Source: Aquilonibacter sp963703325
GTDB taxonomy: Bacteria; Vulcanimicrobiota; Vulcanimicrobiia; Vulcanimicrobiales; Vulcanimicrobiaceae
Reading direction: 5' to 3'
NCBI GenBank assembly: GCA_963703325.1
Contig: OY969805.1
Span: forward strand, 124,001 to 188,000
DNA length: 64,000 bases
The first letter of the stretch is position 1. The number at the start of each line of letters is the position of its first letter. The position numbers and the translations under genes were made by a program. Of this stretch, positions 1 through 8,013 are shown piece after piece. The notes under the pieces are model-generated. The model had not been told where the DNA came from and did no database searches. It saw only the letters and a list, made by a program, of their open reading frames with translations.

Positions 1-426
1 CGGCAGCCGCTGCGTGCCGCCGGCACCCGGCAACAACCCGATCTTGATCTCGGGCAAGCCGATCTTCGCGTCGACGAGCGCCACGCGATAGTCGGAGGCG
101 AGCGCAAGTTCGAGTCCACCGCCGAACGCCATCTTTTCGATCGCCGCAACGAAGGTCTTCTCGCTCTTCTCGACCGCGGCAATCACGTCGCGGATCGTCT
201 TGGTTTGCGCCGTGGGCTTGGTGCCGAAGTCGTTGATGTCGGCACCGGCGGAGAATTGGCCGCCCGCGCCGATAAAGATCACGGCTTTGATCTTCGGATC
301 GGCCGAGGCGGCTTCGACGATCGGGACGAGTTCGCTTGACAGCGCGTAGGAGAGTGAGTTGAGCGGCGGGTTGTCCAGCGTAATGATCCGGATGTCGCCC
401 CGGTCTTCGATTTTGATATAGCTCAT
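1..426 (-). CDS. Enoyl-CoA hydratase (crotonase) domain, partial at its C-terminal end
   Basis: The first 142 residues are visible and the gene runs off the left edge. The crotonase fold is clear: an oxyanion-hole segment AGADINDFG near residues 61-69, then MAFGGGLELAL and a PEIKIGLLPGAGGTQRL block carrying the usual two Glu positions. This family hydrates trans-2-enoyl-CoA in beta-oxidation. The start ATG lies 2 nt after the stop of the acyl-CoA dehydrogenase, so the two are co-transcribed and probably form one fatty-acid oxidation unit. Whether a 3-hydroxyacyl-CoA dehydrogenase domain follows, as in FadB/FadJ, cannot be seen from the window. Confidence 0.85.
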   Translation of the reverse strand, partial: MSYIKIEDRGDIRIITLDNPPLNSLSYALSSELVPIVEAASADPKIKAVIFIGAGGQFSAGADINDFGTKPTAQTKTIRDVIAAVEKSEKTFVAAIEKMAFGGGLELALASDYRVALVDAKIGLPEIKIGLLPGAGGTQRLP

Positions 427-428
427 CG

Positions 429-2249
429 TTATGCCGTTACCACCGTCTTACGATCGAGTTCGAATGCGTCTTCGGGCAGCGTCATCACGTCGCCCGAGCC
501 GTCGATGATCTGCCGCTTGTACCACGCGCCCTGCGTGAGCACGTGCGAGGCGTAGAACTTCGCCGTCGTGATCTTGGCCGGATAAAACGGATCCCTGTCC
601 CCGGCCGCGATTTTCTCGGCGGCGATCTTGGCGGCGCGCGCCATCTGCCAGCCGCCCGCGACGACGCCCCACAACTTGAGGTAGGGAACCGAACACGCGA
701 AGGCCTTGTGCAAATCGCCCATCGCGCTCATCCCGATCCACTGCGAGACTTCGGCTAGGCTCGCGATGCTCTTGAGCAGCGCTTCGCCGATCGCCTTGAC
801 GTCGGCATTGTCGTGCGCAGCCGCTTCCTTGGCGAACTTCTCCATTTGTTTGATCACGGTCGTCGCCGTCGCGCCCATGTCGCGAATCAGCTTGCGGCCG
901 ACGAGGTCGAGCGCCTGAATGCCGGTCGTACCTTCGTAGATCGTCGTGATGCGCACGTCGCGGTACTGTTGCGCGATGCCGGTCTCTTCAACATAGCCCA
1001 TGCCGCCGAAGATCTGCAGCGCGACCGAGCAGAGGTCGACACCGGTCTCGGTGCACCAGCCCTTGACGATCGGAATCATCAACTCGATGAAGGCCTTGTG
1101 CTCCTTGCGCACTTTCTCGTCGGGATGCTTATTGGCAAAATCGAGTGATGCGGACGTGACGTACGAAAGCGCGCGCATCGCCTCGAGGTTGGCTTTTTGC
1201 CACATCAGCATGCGGCGCACGTCGGGATGCTCGATGATGCGCACCGGCGTCTTGCTGCGGGTGGCTGCATCGGCCATCTGCACGCGGTCCTTGGCGTATT
1301 CCAACGAGTGCTGATACGCGCGGTCGGCGACAGCGTAGCCTTGCACACCGACCGAGAAGCGCGCGGCGTTCATCATGATGAACATGTACTCGAGGCCACG
1401 ATTGGCTTCGCCAACCAGATCGCCGACAGCGCCTTTGCCCTTCTCGCCGAACTTCATCGTACACGTCGGATTGCCGTTGATTCCGAGCTTGTGCTCGATG
1501 CCGGCGCAGACGACGTCGTTGCGCTCGCCCAGCGCGCCATTGTCATTCACGAGCACCTTGGGCACGATGAAAAGCGAGATGCCCTTAACACCTTCGGGCG
1601 CGTCGGGAAGGCGCGCGAGCACCAAATGCACGATGTTCTCGGCCATGTCGTGCTCACCGAAGGTAATGAAAATCTTCTCGCCGGTGATCAGGTGATGATC
1701 GCCGTCCGGGACCGCCTTCGTGCGCACTTGGGCCAGATCCGAACCGGCCTGCGATTCGGTGAGATTCATCGTGCCGGTCCACTTGCCCGAGACGAGATTC
1801 GGAATCCACTTCTGCTTTTGGTCGTGCGAGCCGACCAACTCGATCGCTTCGATCGCGCCTTGATTCAGCAGCGGACCATTGGCGAAACCGATGTTCGCGG
1901 CGTTCCACATCTCGAGCGTCGGACCGAGCAAGAGGGACGGCAAGCCCTGACCGCCGTACTCGGCCGGAACCGGAAGACCGATCCAGCCGGCATCGGCAAA
2001 CTTTTTGTACGCTTCTTTAAAGCCTTTGGGCGTCGTGACCTCACCGTTGTTCCAGGTGCAGCCCTCTTTGTCGGCAACACGATTGAGCGGATCGAGCACA
2101 CCGGTCGCAAACGATCCAGCTTCCTCCAGAATCGATTCCCATACGTCGGTCGTATCCTCGAATCCGGGAAGCTTCGCGACCTCATCGACGCCTGCGAGCT
2201 CGCGCAGAACGAATTGCATGTCGCGCAGTGGGGCTTGGTAGGTGCTCAT
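429..2249 (-). CDS. Acyl-CoA dehydrogenase, C-terminally extended type
   Basis: The 606-residue protein is an FAD acyl-CoA dehydrogenase, which introduces the trans-2 double bond into acyl-CoA and passes electrons to ETF. Visible are NLTESQAGSDLAQVRTKA (FAD/substrate segment), ITFGEHDMAENIVHLVLAR, and the C-terminal GGMGYVEETGIAQQYRDVRI-like helix followed by the IYEGTTGIQALDLVGRK block. Family members of about 600 residues with this extra C-terminal domain usually act on longer or unusual acyl chains. I placed the start at ATG 2249 because GGAGGAG sits about 8 nt upstream; an upstream in-frame ATG at 2390 would overlap padR. It lies 25 nt after padR and 2 nt before the crotonase gene. Confidence 0.92.
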   Translation of the reverse strand: MSTYQAPLRDMQFVLRELAGVDEVAKLPGFEDTTDVWESILEEAGSFATGVLDPLNRVADKEGCTWNNGEVTTPKGFKEAYKKFADAGWIGLPVPAEYGGQGLPSLLLGPTLEMWNAANIGFANGPLLNQGAIEAIELVGSHDQKQKWIPNLVSGKWTGTMNLTESQAGSDLAQVRTKAVPDGDHHLITGEKIFITFGEHDMAENIVHLVLARLPDAPEGVKGISLFIVPKVLVNDNGALGERNDVVCAGIEHKLGINGNPTCTMKFGEKGKGAVGDLVGEANRGLEYMFIMMNAARFSVGVQGYAVADRAYQHSLEYAKDRVQMADAATRSKTPVRIIEHPDVRRMLMWQKANLEAMRALSYVTSASLDFANKHPDEKVRKEHKAFIELMIPIVKGWCTETGVDLCSVALQIFGGMGYVEETGIAQQYRDVRITTIYEGTTGIQALDLVGRKLIRDMGATATTVIKQMEKFAKEAAAHDNADVKAIGEALLKSIASLAEVSQWIGMSAMGDLHKAFACSVPYLKLWGVVAGGWQMARAAKIAAEKIAAGDRDPFYPAKITTAKFYASHVLTQGAWYKRQIIDGSGDVMTLPEDAFELDRKTVVTA

Positions 2250-2274
2250 GCTCGTCGTGTTCTCCTCCGCCGAT

Positions 2275-2664
2275 TTAGGCGGCGCTGACGTTGTACAGTT
2301 CGTTGCGTAGGCGGGCGATGGAGCCCGCGAGCGTATCGAGGTAAGGAAGCATGCCCGACTTGATGCGTTCGAGTCGCGCACGGCCGGCATCGGTGATGCG
2401 GTAGTAGCGGCGCGAGCGTTTGGTGGGATGTTCCCACTCCCCGACGATGAAGCCGCGCTCCTCCAACCGTCGCAACAGCGGATAAATGGTGTTGGTATTC
2501 ACCGCCAGCAAGCCGGCGCAGAGCGTATCGATTCGGGCCATCAAGCTCGAGCCGTGATCGGCCTCCTCGGCCAGCAAATGCAGCACCAGGACCGGGAAGA
2601 CGGTCTTGGACTTGATCGGTCCGCGAAGGACCTCTTCGGCTGGGGCGGCGGGCTTGGAGCGCAT
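2275..2664 (-). CDS. PadR-family transcriptional regulator
   Basis: The 129-residue protein has the PadR winged helix at the N-terminus: LVLHLLAEEADHGSSLMARI, then NTNTIYPLLRRLEERGFI and KRSRRYYRITDAGRARL, the wing that is typical of the family. A short C-terminal helix (about residues 100-125) would form the dimer. It heads the acyl-CoA dehydrogenase/crotonase operon and probably represses it together with itself. The ATG has no Shine-Dalgarno sequence close by and abuts an inverted repeat, so the transcript may be leaderless or the operator may cover the start. A later start is possible but would cut into the first helix. Confidence 0.88.
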   Translation of the reverse strand: MRSKPAAPAEEVLRGPIKSKTVFPVLVLHLLAEEADHGSSLMARIDTLCAGLLAVNTNTIYPLLRRLEERGFIVGEWEHPTKRSRRYYRITDAGRARLERIKSGMLPYLDTLAGSIARLRNELYNVSAA

Positions 2665-2692
2665 ATTAGATAGAACATTATTAAATCTAATA
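2664..2692. promoter_or_regulatory. Inverted repeat at the padR start, candidate PadR operator
   Basis: Perfect 8-bp arms TATTAGAT and ATCTAATA are separated by 13 bp of AT-rich DNA in an otherwise GC-rich region. The repeat begins at the first base of the padR start codon. PadR proteins commonly bind palindromes that overlap their own promoter, so autoregulation is likely; this is inference from position. Confidence 0.5.
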
Positions 2693-2736
2693 AGGCTTCA
2701 CCTTGCAAGTCCCGGCTACTATAGGTAGGCCCGGGG

Positions 2737-4674
2737 TTAGGTAGCGGCTTCGCGGAAGCGGTAGCCGACGCCGGAGATCGTTTCGATGACGTTTGCGCGT
2801 TCGCCAAGCTTTTTTCGCAGCGTGCCTACGACCACGTCGACGACGTTGCTTGCGACGTCCGCCGCATCGCCCCAAACGCCGGTGAGAATATCTTCGCGAT
2901 TCACAACGTTGCCCGCATGCTGCACGAGATAATGGAGCGTATCGAACTCGCGGCGTGTCAACGGCGCTCGGCGCGAGCCAACGACCAACTCGCGGGCGCC
3001 GAAATCGAGCAGACTGCACGTCGCTATGCCAAGTTCGGCGGCGACAAGACGAGCGAACCAACCGTCAACGGATTGGGGCCCGAAGTCGAGCATCGCGGTG
3101 AAATAGCGCTCGCCGCCGATGGTCGTCTCGCAAGCGTCGACGACAACGAAACCAAGTTGCGTCGCTGCGGCAGCATACGGCGCGAGATCACGAACGGTTA
3201 GGTAGACACGTCGCAGATGCGGCCGATGTGCCATATAGGCTCGCTTGATGTCGAGCCAGCACGCGGCTTGAACGCCACCGGGTGCTTCGCCCTCGGTGTG
3301 CGACAACCAACGCCGTATGAAAAGTACGCGCTCGCCGGGAGCGACGGGACTCGCAGCAAGGTGAGCCTCCCATTGCGCGAGCAACGGATCGTTGAGTGCC
3401 CGCGCCGCGCTCAAGCCCGCGGCCTCAAAGAGGACGTAATAGCCCGCCATGTCGCCATTGCGCTCACGAACGACGCCGAAGCCCTCCCGTCCGTGCTTCC
3501 ACCGCGCGTCGATGATCTGGGCAGCGGCGCGGCCGTCATGGCGCTCCGTAATCGCTAGGATCGCAGCCTGGTCGGAGGCTCGAGCCGGCTCGACCGCATA
3601 GCGCTGCGCGCCTGACGGGAAAAACGCTTCACGTACGACCGGGTTATCGAGCAGATACAAAAGATCCGCGGTGCATCGCCACAGCTCCGATGACGGAGCC
3701 GTGCGCAATTCGCGCATGAGATGGCTCCAGCACACGCGCCGGAGAGCGAGGTGGCGTTGCGGATCCGACGAGCGCAGCTCGAGTGCGATTGCGTCACGCA
3801 CCGAATCGTGTAATTGCAGGCCGTCGCGGGCAAGCCGCATCAACGGCAGCACGCGAAGCCGTTCGTACACATCGCTCGGAGCGACATCAGGAAGCATCGC
3901 GCCGAGCAGCGGGGCCGTAACCGTTCGCACGACAGCGGCCGCTTCAACCGCCCGTCGGGTCAGCGGATCGTCAATCTCGGCCAAATGCCGGCGCGCGAGC
4001 TCTTCGACGATGCGATGAAACGCAAGCGCTTCGAGCGCGGGATCATCGGCTTGTTGCAGGGTGATCGCTGCGAGCGTCAACGCGAGCGGATGGCCACGCG
4101 CGATTCGATTGAGGCGCCCAGCTTGCGCCGCATCCATCCCCACCGTAGTCAACAGCGCCACCGCATCGTTGTCGTCGAGCGGCGCGAGCTCGAGCGTTCG
4201 AAAAGAGCCTCTCCACGGCATCTGCAACCACGCCGAGATGGGCGGACTGCGGCCGCTGAAGATAACGTGAACGTTGGGCGGCAATGCCGGGATGAAGACG
4301 AGTCGCAGCCACGTGTCGACCAATCGCAGCGCGTCGAAGTCGTCGAACACGAGCACGACGCTTCCGAGTTCTCCAAGGCGCTGCGCCGCGTCGTCGCACG
4401 ACACGATGTCACCACCCGCTACGAGGCTCAGGCCGCGGAGAAAACCGCTCTCGGTCGGCTCGACGAGCCGGCAGTCGACGCGCACGACGACTGCGCCGGT
4501 CGATCGCCGGCGCAGCGCAAAGGCGTCGAGGAGCCGCGACTTACCTATCCCGCCGATCCCGTTCACAAACGTAATCGAAGGTATCGGTTCGCTGGTCAGC
4601 CGTTCGAGAAACGTCAGCTCATCGTCGCGACCGACGAATGGAAGCTTGTCTCGGCGCGAATCGGTTGCAATCAC
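2737..4674 (-). CDS. ATPase - GNAT-like - winged-helix regulator (645 aa)
   Basis: Three parts can be read in one chain. Residues 12-350 form an AAA/STAND-type ATPase with Walker A NGIGGIGKS (38-46) and Walker B VVLVFDDFD (106-114), followed by an alpha-helical lid. Residues 360-535 look like a GNAT acetyltransferase fold, ending in a strand-helix-strand pattern YLTVRDLAPYAAAATQLGF. Residues 566-642 are an OmpR/PhoB-type winged helix (LTRREFDTLHYLVQHAGNVV, NVVDVVVGTLRKKLG, TISGVGYRF). It is probably a cytoplasmic transcription regulator whose ATPase and GNAT-like parts sense a small molecule. Its start codon overlaps the tautomerase stop by 4 nt, so both are translated from one message. The ligand and regulon are unknown. 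Confidence 0.8.
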   Translation of the reverse strand: MIATDSRRDKLPFVGRDDELTFLERLTSEPIPSITFVNGIGGIGKSRLLDAFALRRRSTGAVVVRVDCRLVEPTESGFLRGLSLVAGGDIVSCDDAAQRLGELGSVVLVFDDFDALRLVDTWLRLVFIPALPPNVHVIFSGRSPPISAWLQMPWRGSFRTLELAPLDDNDAVALLTTVGMDAAQAGRLNRIARGHPLALTLAAITLQQADDPALEALAFHRIVEELARRHLAEIDDPLTRRAVEAAAVVRTVTAPLLGAMLPDVAPSDVYERLRVLPLMRLARDGLQLHDSVRDAIALELRSSDPQRHLALRRVCWSHLMRELRTAPSSELWRCTADLLYLLDNPVVREAFFPSGAQRYAVEPARASDQAAILAITERHDGRAAAQIIDARWKHGREGFGVVRERNGDMAGYYVLFEAAGLSAARALNDPLLAQWEAHLAASPVAPGERVLFIRRWLSHTEGEAPGGVQAACWLDIKRAYMAHRPHLRRVYLTVRDLAPYAAAATQLGFVVVDACETTIGGERYFTAMLDFGPQSVDGWFARLVAAELGIATCSLLDFGARELVVGSRRAPLTRREFDTLHYLVQHAGNVVNREDILTGVWGDAADVASNVVDVVVGTLRKKLGERANVIETISGVGYRFREAAT

Positions 4675-4907
4675 CCTGCGGCAGCGGGTGTTTTTCCGGC
4701 GGCAAGCGATCTCACGGCTTCGGTTGTCAAGGCTTGGCCGCCGATTCCCCAGTCACCGCTCTCGATCTCGTCGACTTTCACCCACGTGACCCCACGCATA
4801 TTCTCGCCCTCAATCGATACCATCGCATCGGTCAAACGCGAAATCATCTGGTTCTTTTGCTCCGCCGAGAACACGCCCTTGATCACACTTACCTGAATTA
4901 ACGGCAT
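4671..4907 (-). CDS. 4-oxalocrotonate tautomerase-family protein
   Basis: The protein is 78 residues, close to the 60-75 residues usual for the family. It begins Met-Pro, which gives the catalytic N-terminal proline after Met removal, and continues with the typical beta-alpha-beta pattern LIQVSVIKGVFSAEQKNQ and a VTWVKVDEIESGDWGIGG segment. Members tautomerise or dehalogenate small unsaturated acids. A strong AAAGGGG ribosome-binding site precedes the start. The gene is first in a two-gene operon with the large winged-helix regulator, so its product may be tied to the signal that the regulator senses; that is inference. Confidence 0.85.
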   Translation of the reverse strand: MPLIQVSVIKGVFSAEQKNQMISRLTDAMVSIEGENMRGVTWVKVDEIESGDWGIGGQALTTEAVRSLAAGKTPAAAG

Positions 4908-4930
4908 TAGCCCTACCCCTTTTTGTGATT

Positions 4931-4950
4931 GTCCGGCGATATTACCGGAC
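4931..4950 (-). promoter_or_regulatory. Palindrome around a -10-like TAATAT, upstream of the tautomerase gene
   Basis: On the minus strand GTCCGG and CCGGAC form a 6-bp inverted repeat with 8 bp between, and the spacer contains TAATAT, a good -10 hexamer. It lies about 25 nt before the tautomerase start. A protein binding this palindrome would block the promoter; the winged-helix protein of the same operon is the obvious candidate. No convincing -35 was found. Confidence 0.4.
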
Positions 4951-5005
4951 TTCCGCTAGCATAGGCCCTGGGCCCGCCGACGTCATGACGGAGTTATGAG
5001 GCAGT

Positions 5006-7003
5006 CTACTTCACTGGGCACGACTGGCCGACCAACAGGACGCCTTTGAACGCGGGCTGGTCGCTGGTCGGGAAGGGTGCCGCCCCTGAAGCCTTCACGC
5101 AGTTCGCGGCCGCCAGGTAGGCCATAATCGAGGCGTAGGTGGCTGGGCTCAGCGAGCCCGGTGCGGTCAGCGGCATCTGCTTGGTCACGATGGTCCGCAG
5201 CGCCGAGACGCTGAGATGCGAATCGCCGAACGCGGAGCCGGTGAGCGCCGGCGCCGAGATGCCTTGCAGTTGCGGGCCGTGGCACGCGCCGCACGATTGC
5301 GTGTATGCCGCCTGACCCGCCGTGACTTGCGCTTGGGTGTACGGAACCGTGCCCATCTGAACTGCGCCGCTTGCCGCCGCCGCGACGACCGCGCTTTGGC
5401 CCGTCGTACCATTGGCAACCGGATTGGTCGCGCCGACACGGAACGCCAACACGAAACTTCCTTTGGAGTTGGGGACGTTCGGCGTCTTTTGATTGCCCGG
5501 ATCGCCGCCGAGTACGACGAGATACTGTTGCCCGCCGGTCGTGTACATCGAGAACGGCGCTACGATCGACGTGTGCGTCGCATAGGTCCATAACTGTTTG
5601 CCGGTCTTCACGTCGAGCGCGTAAAGATTGCCGGCGAGATCGCTCGAGAATACCACGCCGGTGGACGTGATCAGCGCGCCGCCTTGCGCCGGATACGGCA
5701 CGGGCACGCGCCACGCGAACGTGCCGGTCGAGATATCGACGGCATTGATCACGCCGGTACCGTCTTGTCGTTTCGTCGGCGGACCGCCGTGATAGTTCTG
5801 CCCCTGTTTCCACGGCGGCTGCACCGCATAACGGCGGAAAATCCCGCACTCTTGCGTCGACGGGACGATGAAATAGTTGGTCGTCGGATCGTACGCGCCG
5901 CCGTTCCACTCCACGCCGCCGCCGTGGTTTGGACACGCTTTCAAGCCGGCCGGCGTCGGATTGTTCGCGAGCCCGAATTGATTCGACACGGCGAGGCGAT
6001 GCACGACCGCGCCGGTCGTGCGATCGAGCACGACGAAGTTGCCCGCTTTATCGGCCTCGACTAAGAGATGTTGCGGCGCGCCATTGACGGTCCCGTCGAA
6101 GAGCACCGGCGGCATCGCGGGGTCTGCATCGTGCGCGTCGGGATACAGAATCTGGTAGTACCATTTCATCTTGGGCTGGGCGCCCGAGATGTCGAGTGCC
6201 ACAACCGAATCGCTATAAAGATTCTTGCCTTGGCGATTGATGTCGTCAAAATCCGGCGCTGCATTGCCGGGCGCGATATAGAGCATATCGGTCGCGGGAT
6301 CGACGGAAAGACCACCCCACAGCGCCGCGCCGCCGTGCTTCCACGAGTCGCCGGCCCACGTGTTGTGGCCCGGTTCGCCCGGCCCTGGGACGGTGTTCCA
6401 TTGCCACAGCAGCTTACCGTCGTCGACGCTAAACGCTTGAAGGACGCCGTTGCCGCCGAAGTCACCACCGGCGACACCGGTGAGCAGCATGTTCTTATAG
6501 ACATAGATCGCCATCGAATACCAGTTGTTGGCCTGCAGCGAACACCCGACGACGTTCCACACTTCTTTGCCGGTACTCGCGTCGAGTGCACGCACGTGAC
6601 AATCTTGCGTTGCGATGAAGACCTTGCCGCCGCCGAAGCCCACGCCGCGATTTACGGCAAAGTCGAGGATCGCCGCCGGCGTGTACGCAGCATCCCACTT
6701 GAGCTTGCCGGTCGCTGCATCGAGCGCAAGCACTGCATTGTGCGGCGTGGAGACGTACATTGTGCCGTCGGAGACGATTGGCGCCGACTCTTGTTCGCCG
6801 ACGTCCTCGATCTGGGTCGTCCATGCCGGCGCCAGCTGCGCCACGTTCGATGGATCGATGGTTGAGGTCACGTAGCGATTATTTGCGAGATTGTAGCCCG
6901 CGAGCGTCCAATCACCGTTCGAGGCGGCGCCGCCCGAGCCGCCGGATTGCGCGCAGCCCGCGAGCACAAAAGCCGATGCAAGAATGCACGACAGCGTCTT
7001 CAT
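5006..7003 (-). CDS. PQQ-dependent quinohemoprotein dehydrogenase, lipoprotein
   Basis: The 665-residue protein starts with a lipoprotein signal ending LAGC, followed by an eight-blade PQQ beta-propeller (repeats such as LALDAATGKLKWDA, VRALDASTGKEVW, YALDVKTGKQLWTYA) and a C-terminal cytochrome c domain with CGACH at about 571-575 and a likely axial Met in KQMPL. It would oxidise an alcohol or sugar in the periplasm and pass electrons to its own heme. The adjacent-Cys disulfide of methanol dehydrogenases is not seen, so the substrate is open. I chose ATG 7003 because AAGGA lies 8 nt upstream; ATG 7012 sits directly on that site. It follows the zinc dehydrogenase by 12 nt. Confidence 0.9.
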   Translation of the reverse strand: MKTLSCILASAFVLAGCAQSGGSGGAASNGDWTLAGYNLANNRYVTSTIDPSNVAQLAPAWTTQIEDVGEQESAPIVSDGTMYVSTPHNAVLALDAATGKLKWDAAYTPAAILDFAVNRGVGFGGGKVFIATQDCHVRALDASTGKEVWNVVGCSLQANNWYSMAIYVYKNMLLTGVAGGDFGGNGVLQAFSVDDGKLLWQWNTVPGPGEPGHNTWAGDSWKHGGAALWGGLSVDPATDMLYIAPGNAAPDFDDINRQGKNLYSDSVVALDISGAQPKMKWYYQILYPDAHDADPAMPPVLFDGTVNGAPQHLLVEADKAGNFVVLDRTTGAVVHRLAVSNQFGLANNPTPAGLKACPNHGGGVEWNGGAYDPTTNYFIVPSTQECGIFRRYAVQPPWKQGQNYHGGPPTKRQDGTGVINAVDISTGTFAWRVPVPYPAQGGALITSTGVVFSSDLAGNLYALDVKTGKQLWTYATHTSIVAPFSMYTTGGQQYLVVLGGDPGNQKTPNVPNSKGSFVLAFRVGATNPVANGTTGQSAVVAAAASGAVQMGTVPYTQAQVTAGQAAYTQSCGACHGPQLQGISAPALTGSAFGDSHLSVSALRTIVTKQMPLTAPGSLSPATYASIMAYLAAANCVKASGAAPFPTSDQPAFKGVLLVGQSCPVK

Positions 7004-7015
7004 ATCTTCCATCCT

Positions 7016-7996
7016 TTACGGTTCGAGGACGACTTTGATGTAGCCATCGCTGCGCGCATCGAATTTGGCGAATGCGTCGGCAGCGTCACGACGAGGGAGC
7101 CGCTGCGTCACGATCGTGCTCGGCTTCATTCGGCCGGCGACGATCATGTCGCGCAGGTGGTCGTTGTAGTTCTCGTCATCATCGCGACCCATACCACTCA
7201 TCACACCCTTCTTGAACAATACACCCCAAGGAATGACGTACTCGCCGCGTTTTGCCTCGCTGCTCCGCGCGTGCGGATCGCTATCGAGGAAGACGCCGAT
7301 GATCGATAGGCGGCCTTTGGGCGCGATACGGGCAAGGTCGTCGATCGCCGTGGCCGGATGTTCGACTGCATAATCGTGCGGGTCGCGGGCCTGAAAGCCG
7401 ATCGCATCGATGCACACCGTCGCACCGAGATTGGCTTCCTCACCGCGCCACGCGATGCCGCTGCGCTCGCGAGCAATCTGTTCGAGAATGCGATCGGCGG
7501 CGTGACCCTTCGACATGTCGATCGGAACCGCGCCCAGCTCGCCGGCTTTCTGCAGCCGTGCTGCAATCGCGTCGACCACGAAGACTTGCGCGGCGACCCG
7601 CGCGAATGCGCACATCGCCGTCAATAGGCCGATCGCTCCGGCACCGTAGATCACGACGATATCGCCGTTACGAATATCGACCATTTGGGTTGCGTGAAAG
7701 GCCGTCGGTAAGGCGTCCGCTAGCAGCACGAAGTCGTGTCCGAAGCGATCGCCGGGCTCGCCCGGTAGTCGCAAACAATTGGCGTCGCCGACGCGTTCGA
7801 CCACGCCGAGCGGCTCGTGCCCGATCACCATCCGTTCGCCGCCGCCGAGGCGCCCCTCGTACATGTGCAAGTCAGTGCCGCAAATCGCCGTCGACGTCAG
7901 GCGGAGCAGCACATCGGTCGGTGCTTTTATCGCGGGCTCTTCAACGGCTTCAATGGTGATGTTCCGCGGCCCGTTGAGTACGACGGCTTGCATCAT
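7016..7996 (-). CDS. Zinc-type alcohol/formaldehyde dehydrogenase lacking the structural-zinc lobe
   Basis: The 326 residues match the glutathione-independent formaldehyde dehydrogenase branch of the medium-chain dehydrogenases. Catalytic ligands remain: Cys39 in AICGTD, His60 in IGHEP and Asp94 in FVLLAD; the NAD site YGAGAIGLL is at 118-125. The chain jumps from GVVERVG (64-70) straight to NCLRLPGE (73-80). In the family about 60 residues lie here, including the four Cys that hold the structural zinc, and the total is about 390. The join is in frame. The gene precedes the PQQ dehydrogenase in one operon, so it may act in the same alcohol/aldehyde oxidation, or it may be a deletion product without activity. 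Confidence 0.85.
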   Translation of the reverse strand: MMQAVVLNGPRNITIEAVEEPAIKAPTDVLLRLTSTAICGTDLHMYEGRLGGGERMVIGHEPLGVVERVGDANCLRLPGEPGDRFGHDFVLLADALPTAFHATQMVDIRNGDIVVIYGAGAIGLLTAMCAFARVAAQVFVVDAIAARLQKAGELGAVPIDMSKGHAADRILEQIARERSGIAWRGEEANLGATVCIDAIGFQARDPHDYAVEHPATAIDDLARIAPKGRLSIIGVFLDSDPHARSSEAKRGEYVIPWGVLFKKGVMSGMGRDDDENYNDHLRDMIVAGRMKPSTIVTQRLPRRDAADAFAKFDARSDGYIKVVLEP

Positions 7997-8013
7997 GCTT
8001 CACGCTCCGAGAG

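Noticed and set aside
5006..7003. Methanol dehydrogenase assignment for the PQQ enzyme
   Set aside because: The adjacent-Cys disulfide typical of MxaF/XoxF is not present, and a C-terminal heme c domain is fused, so a general quinohemoprotein dehydrogenase is the safer call.
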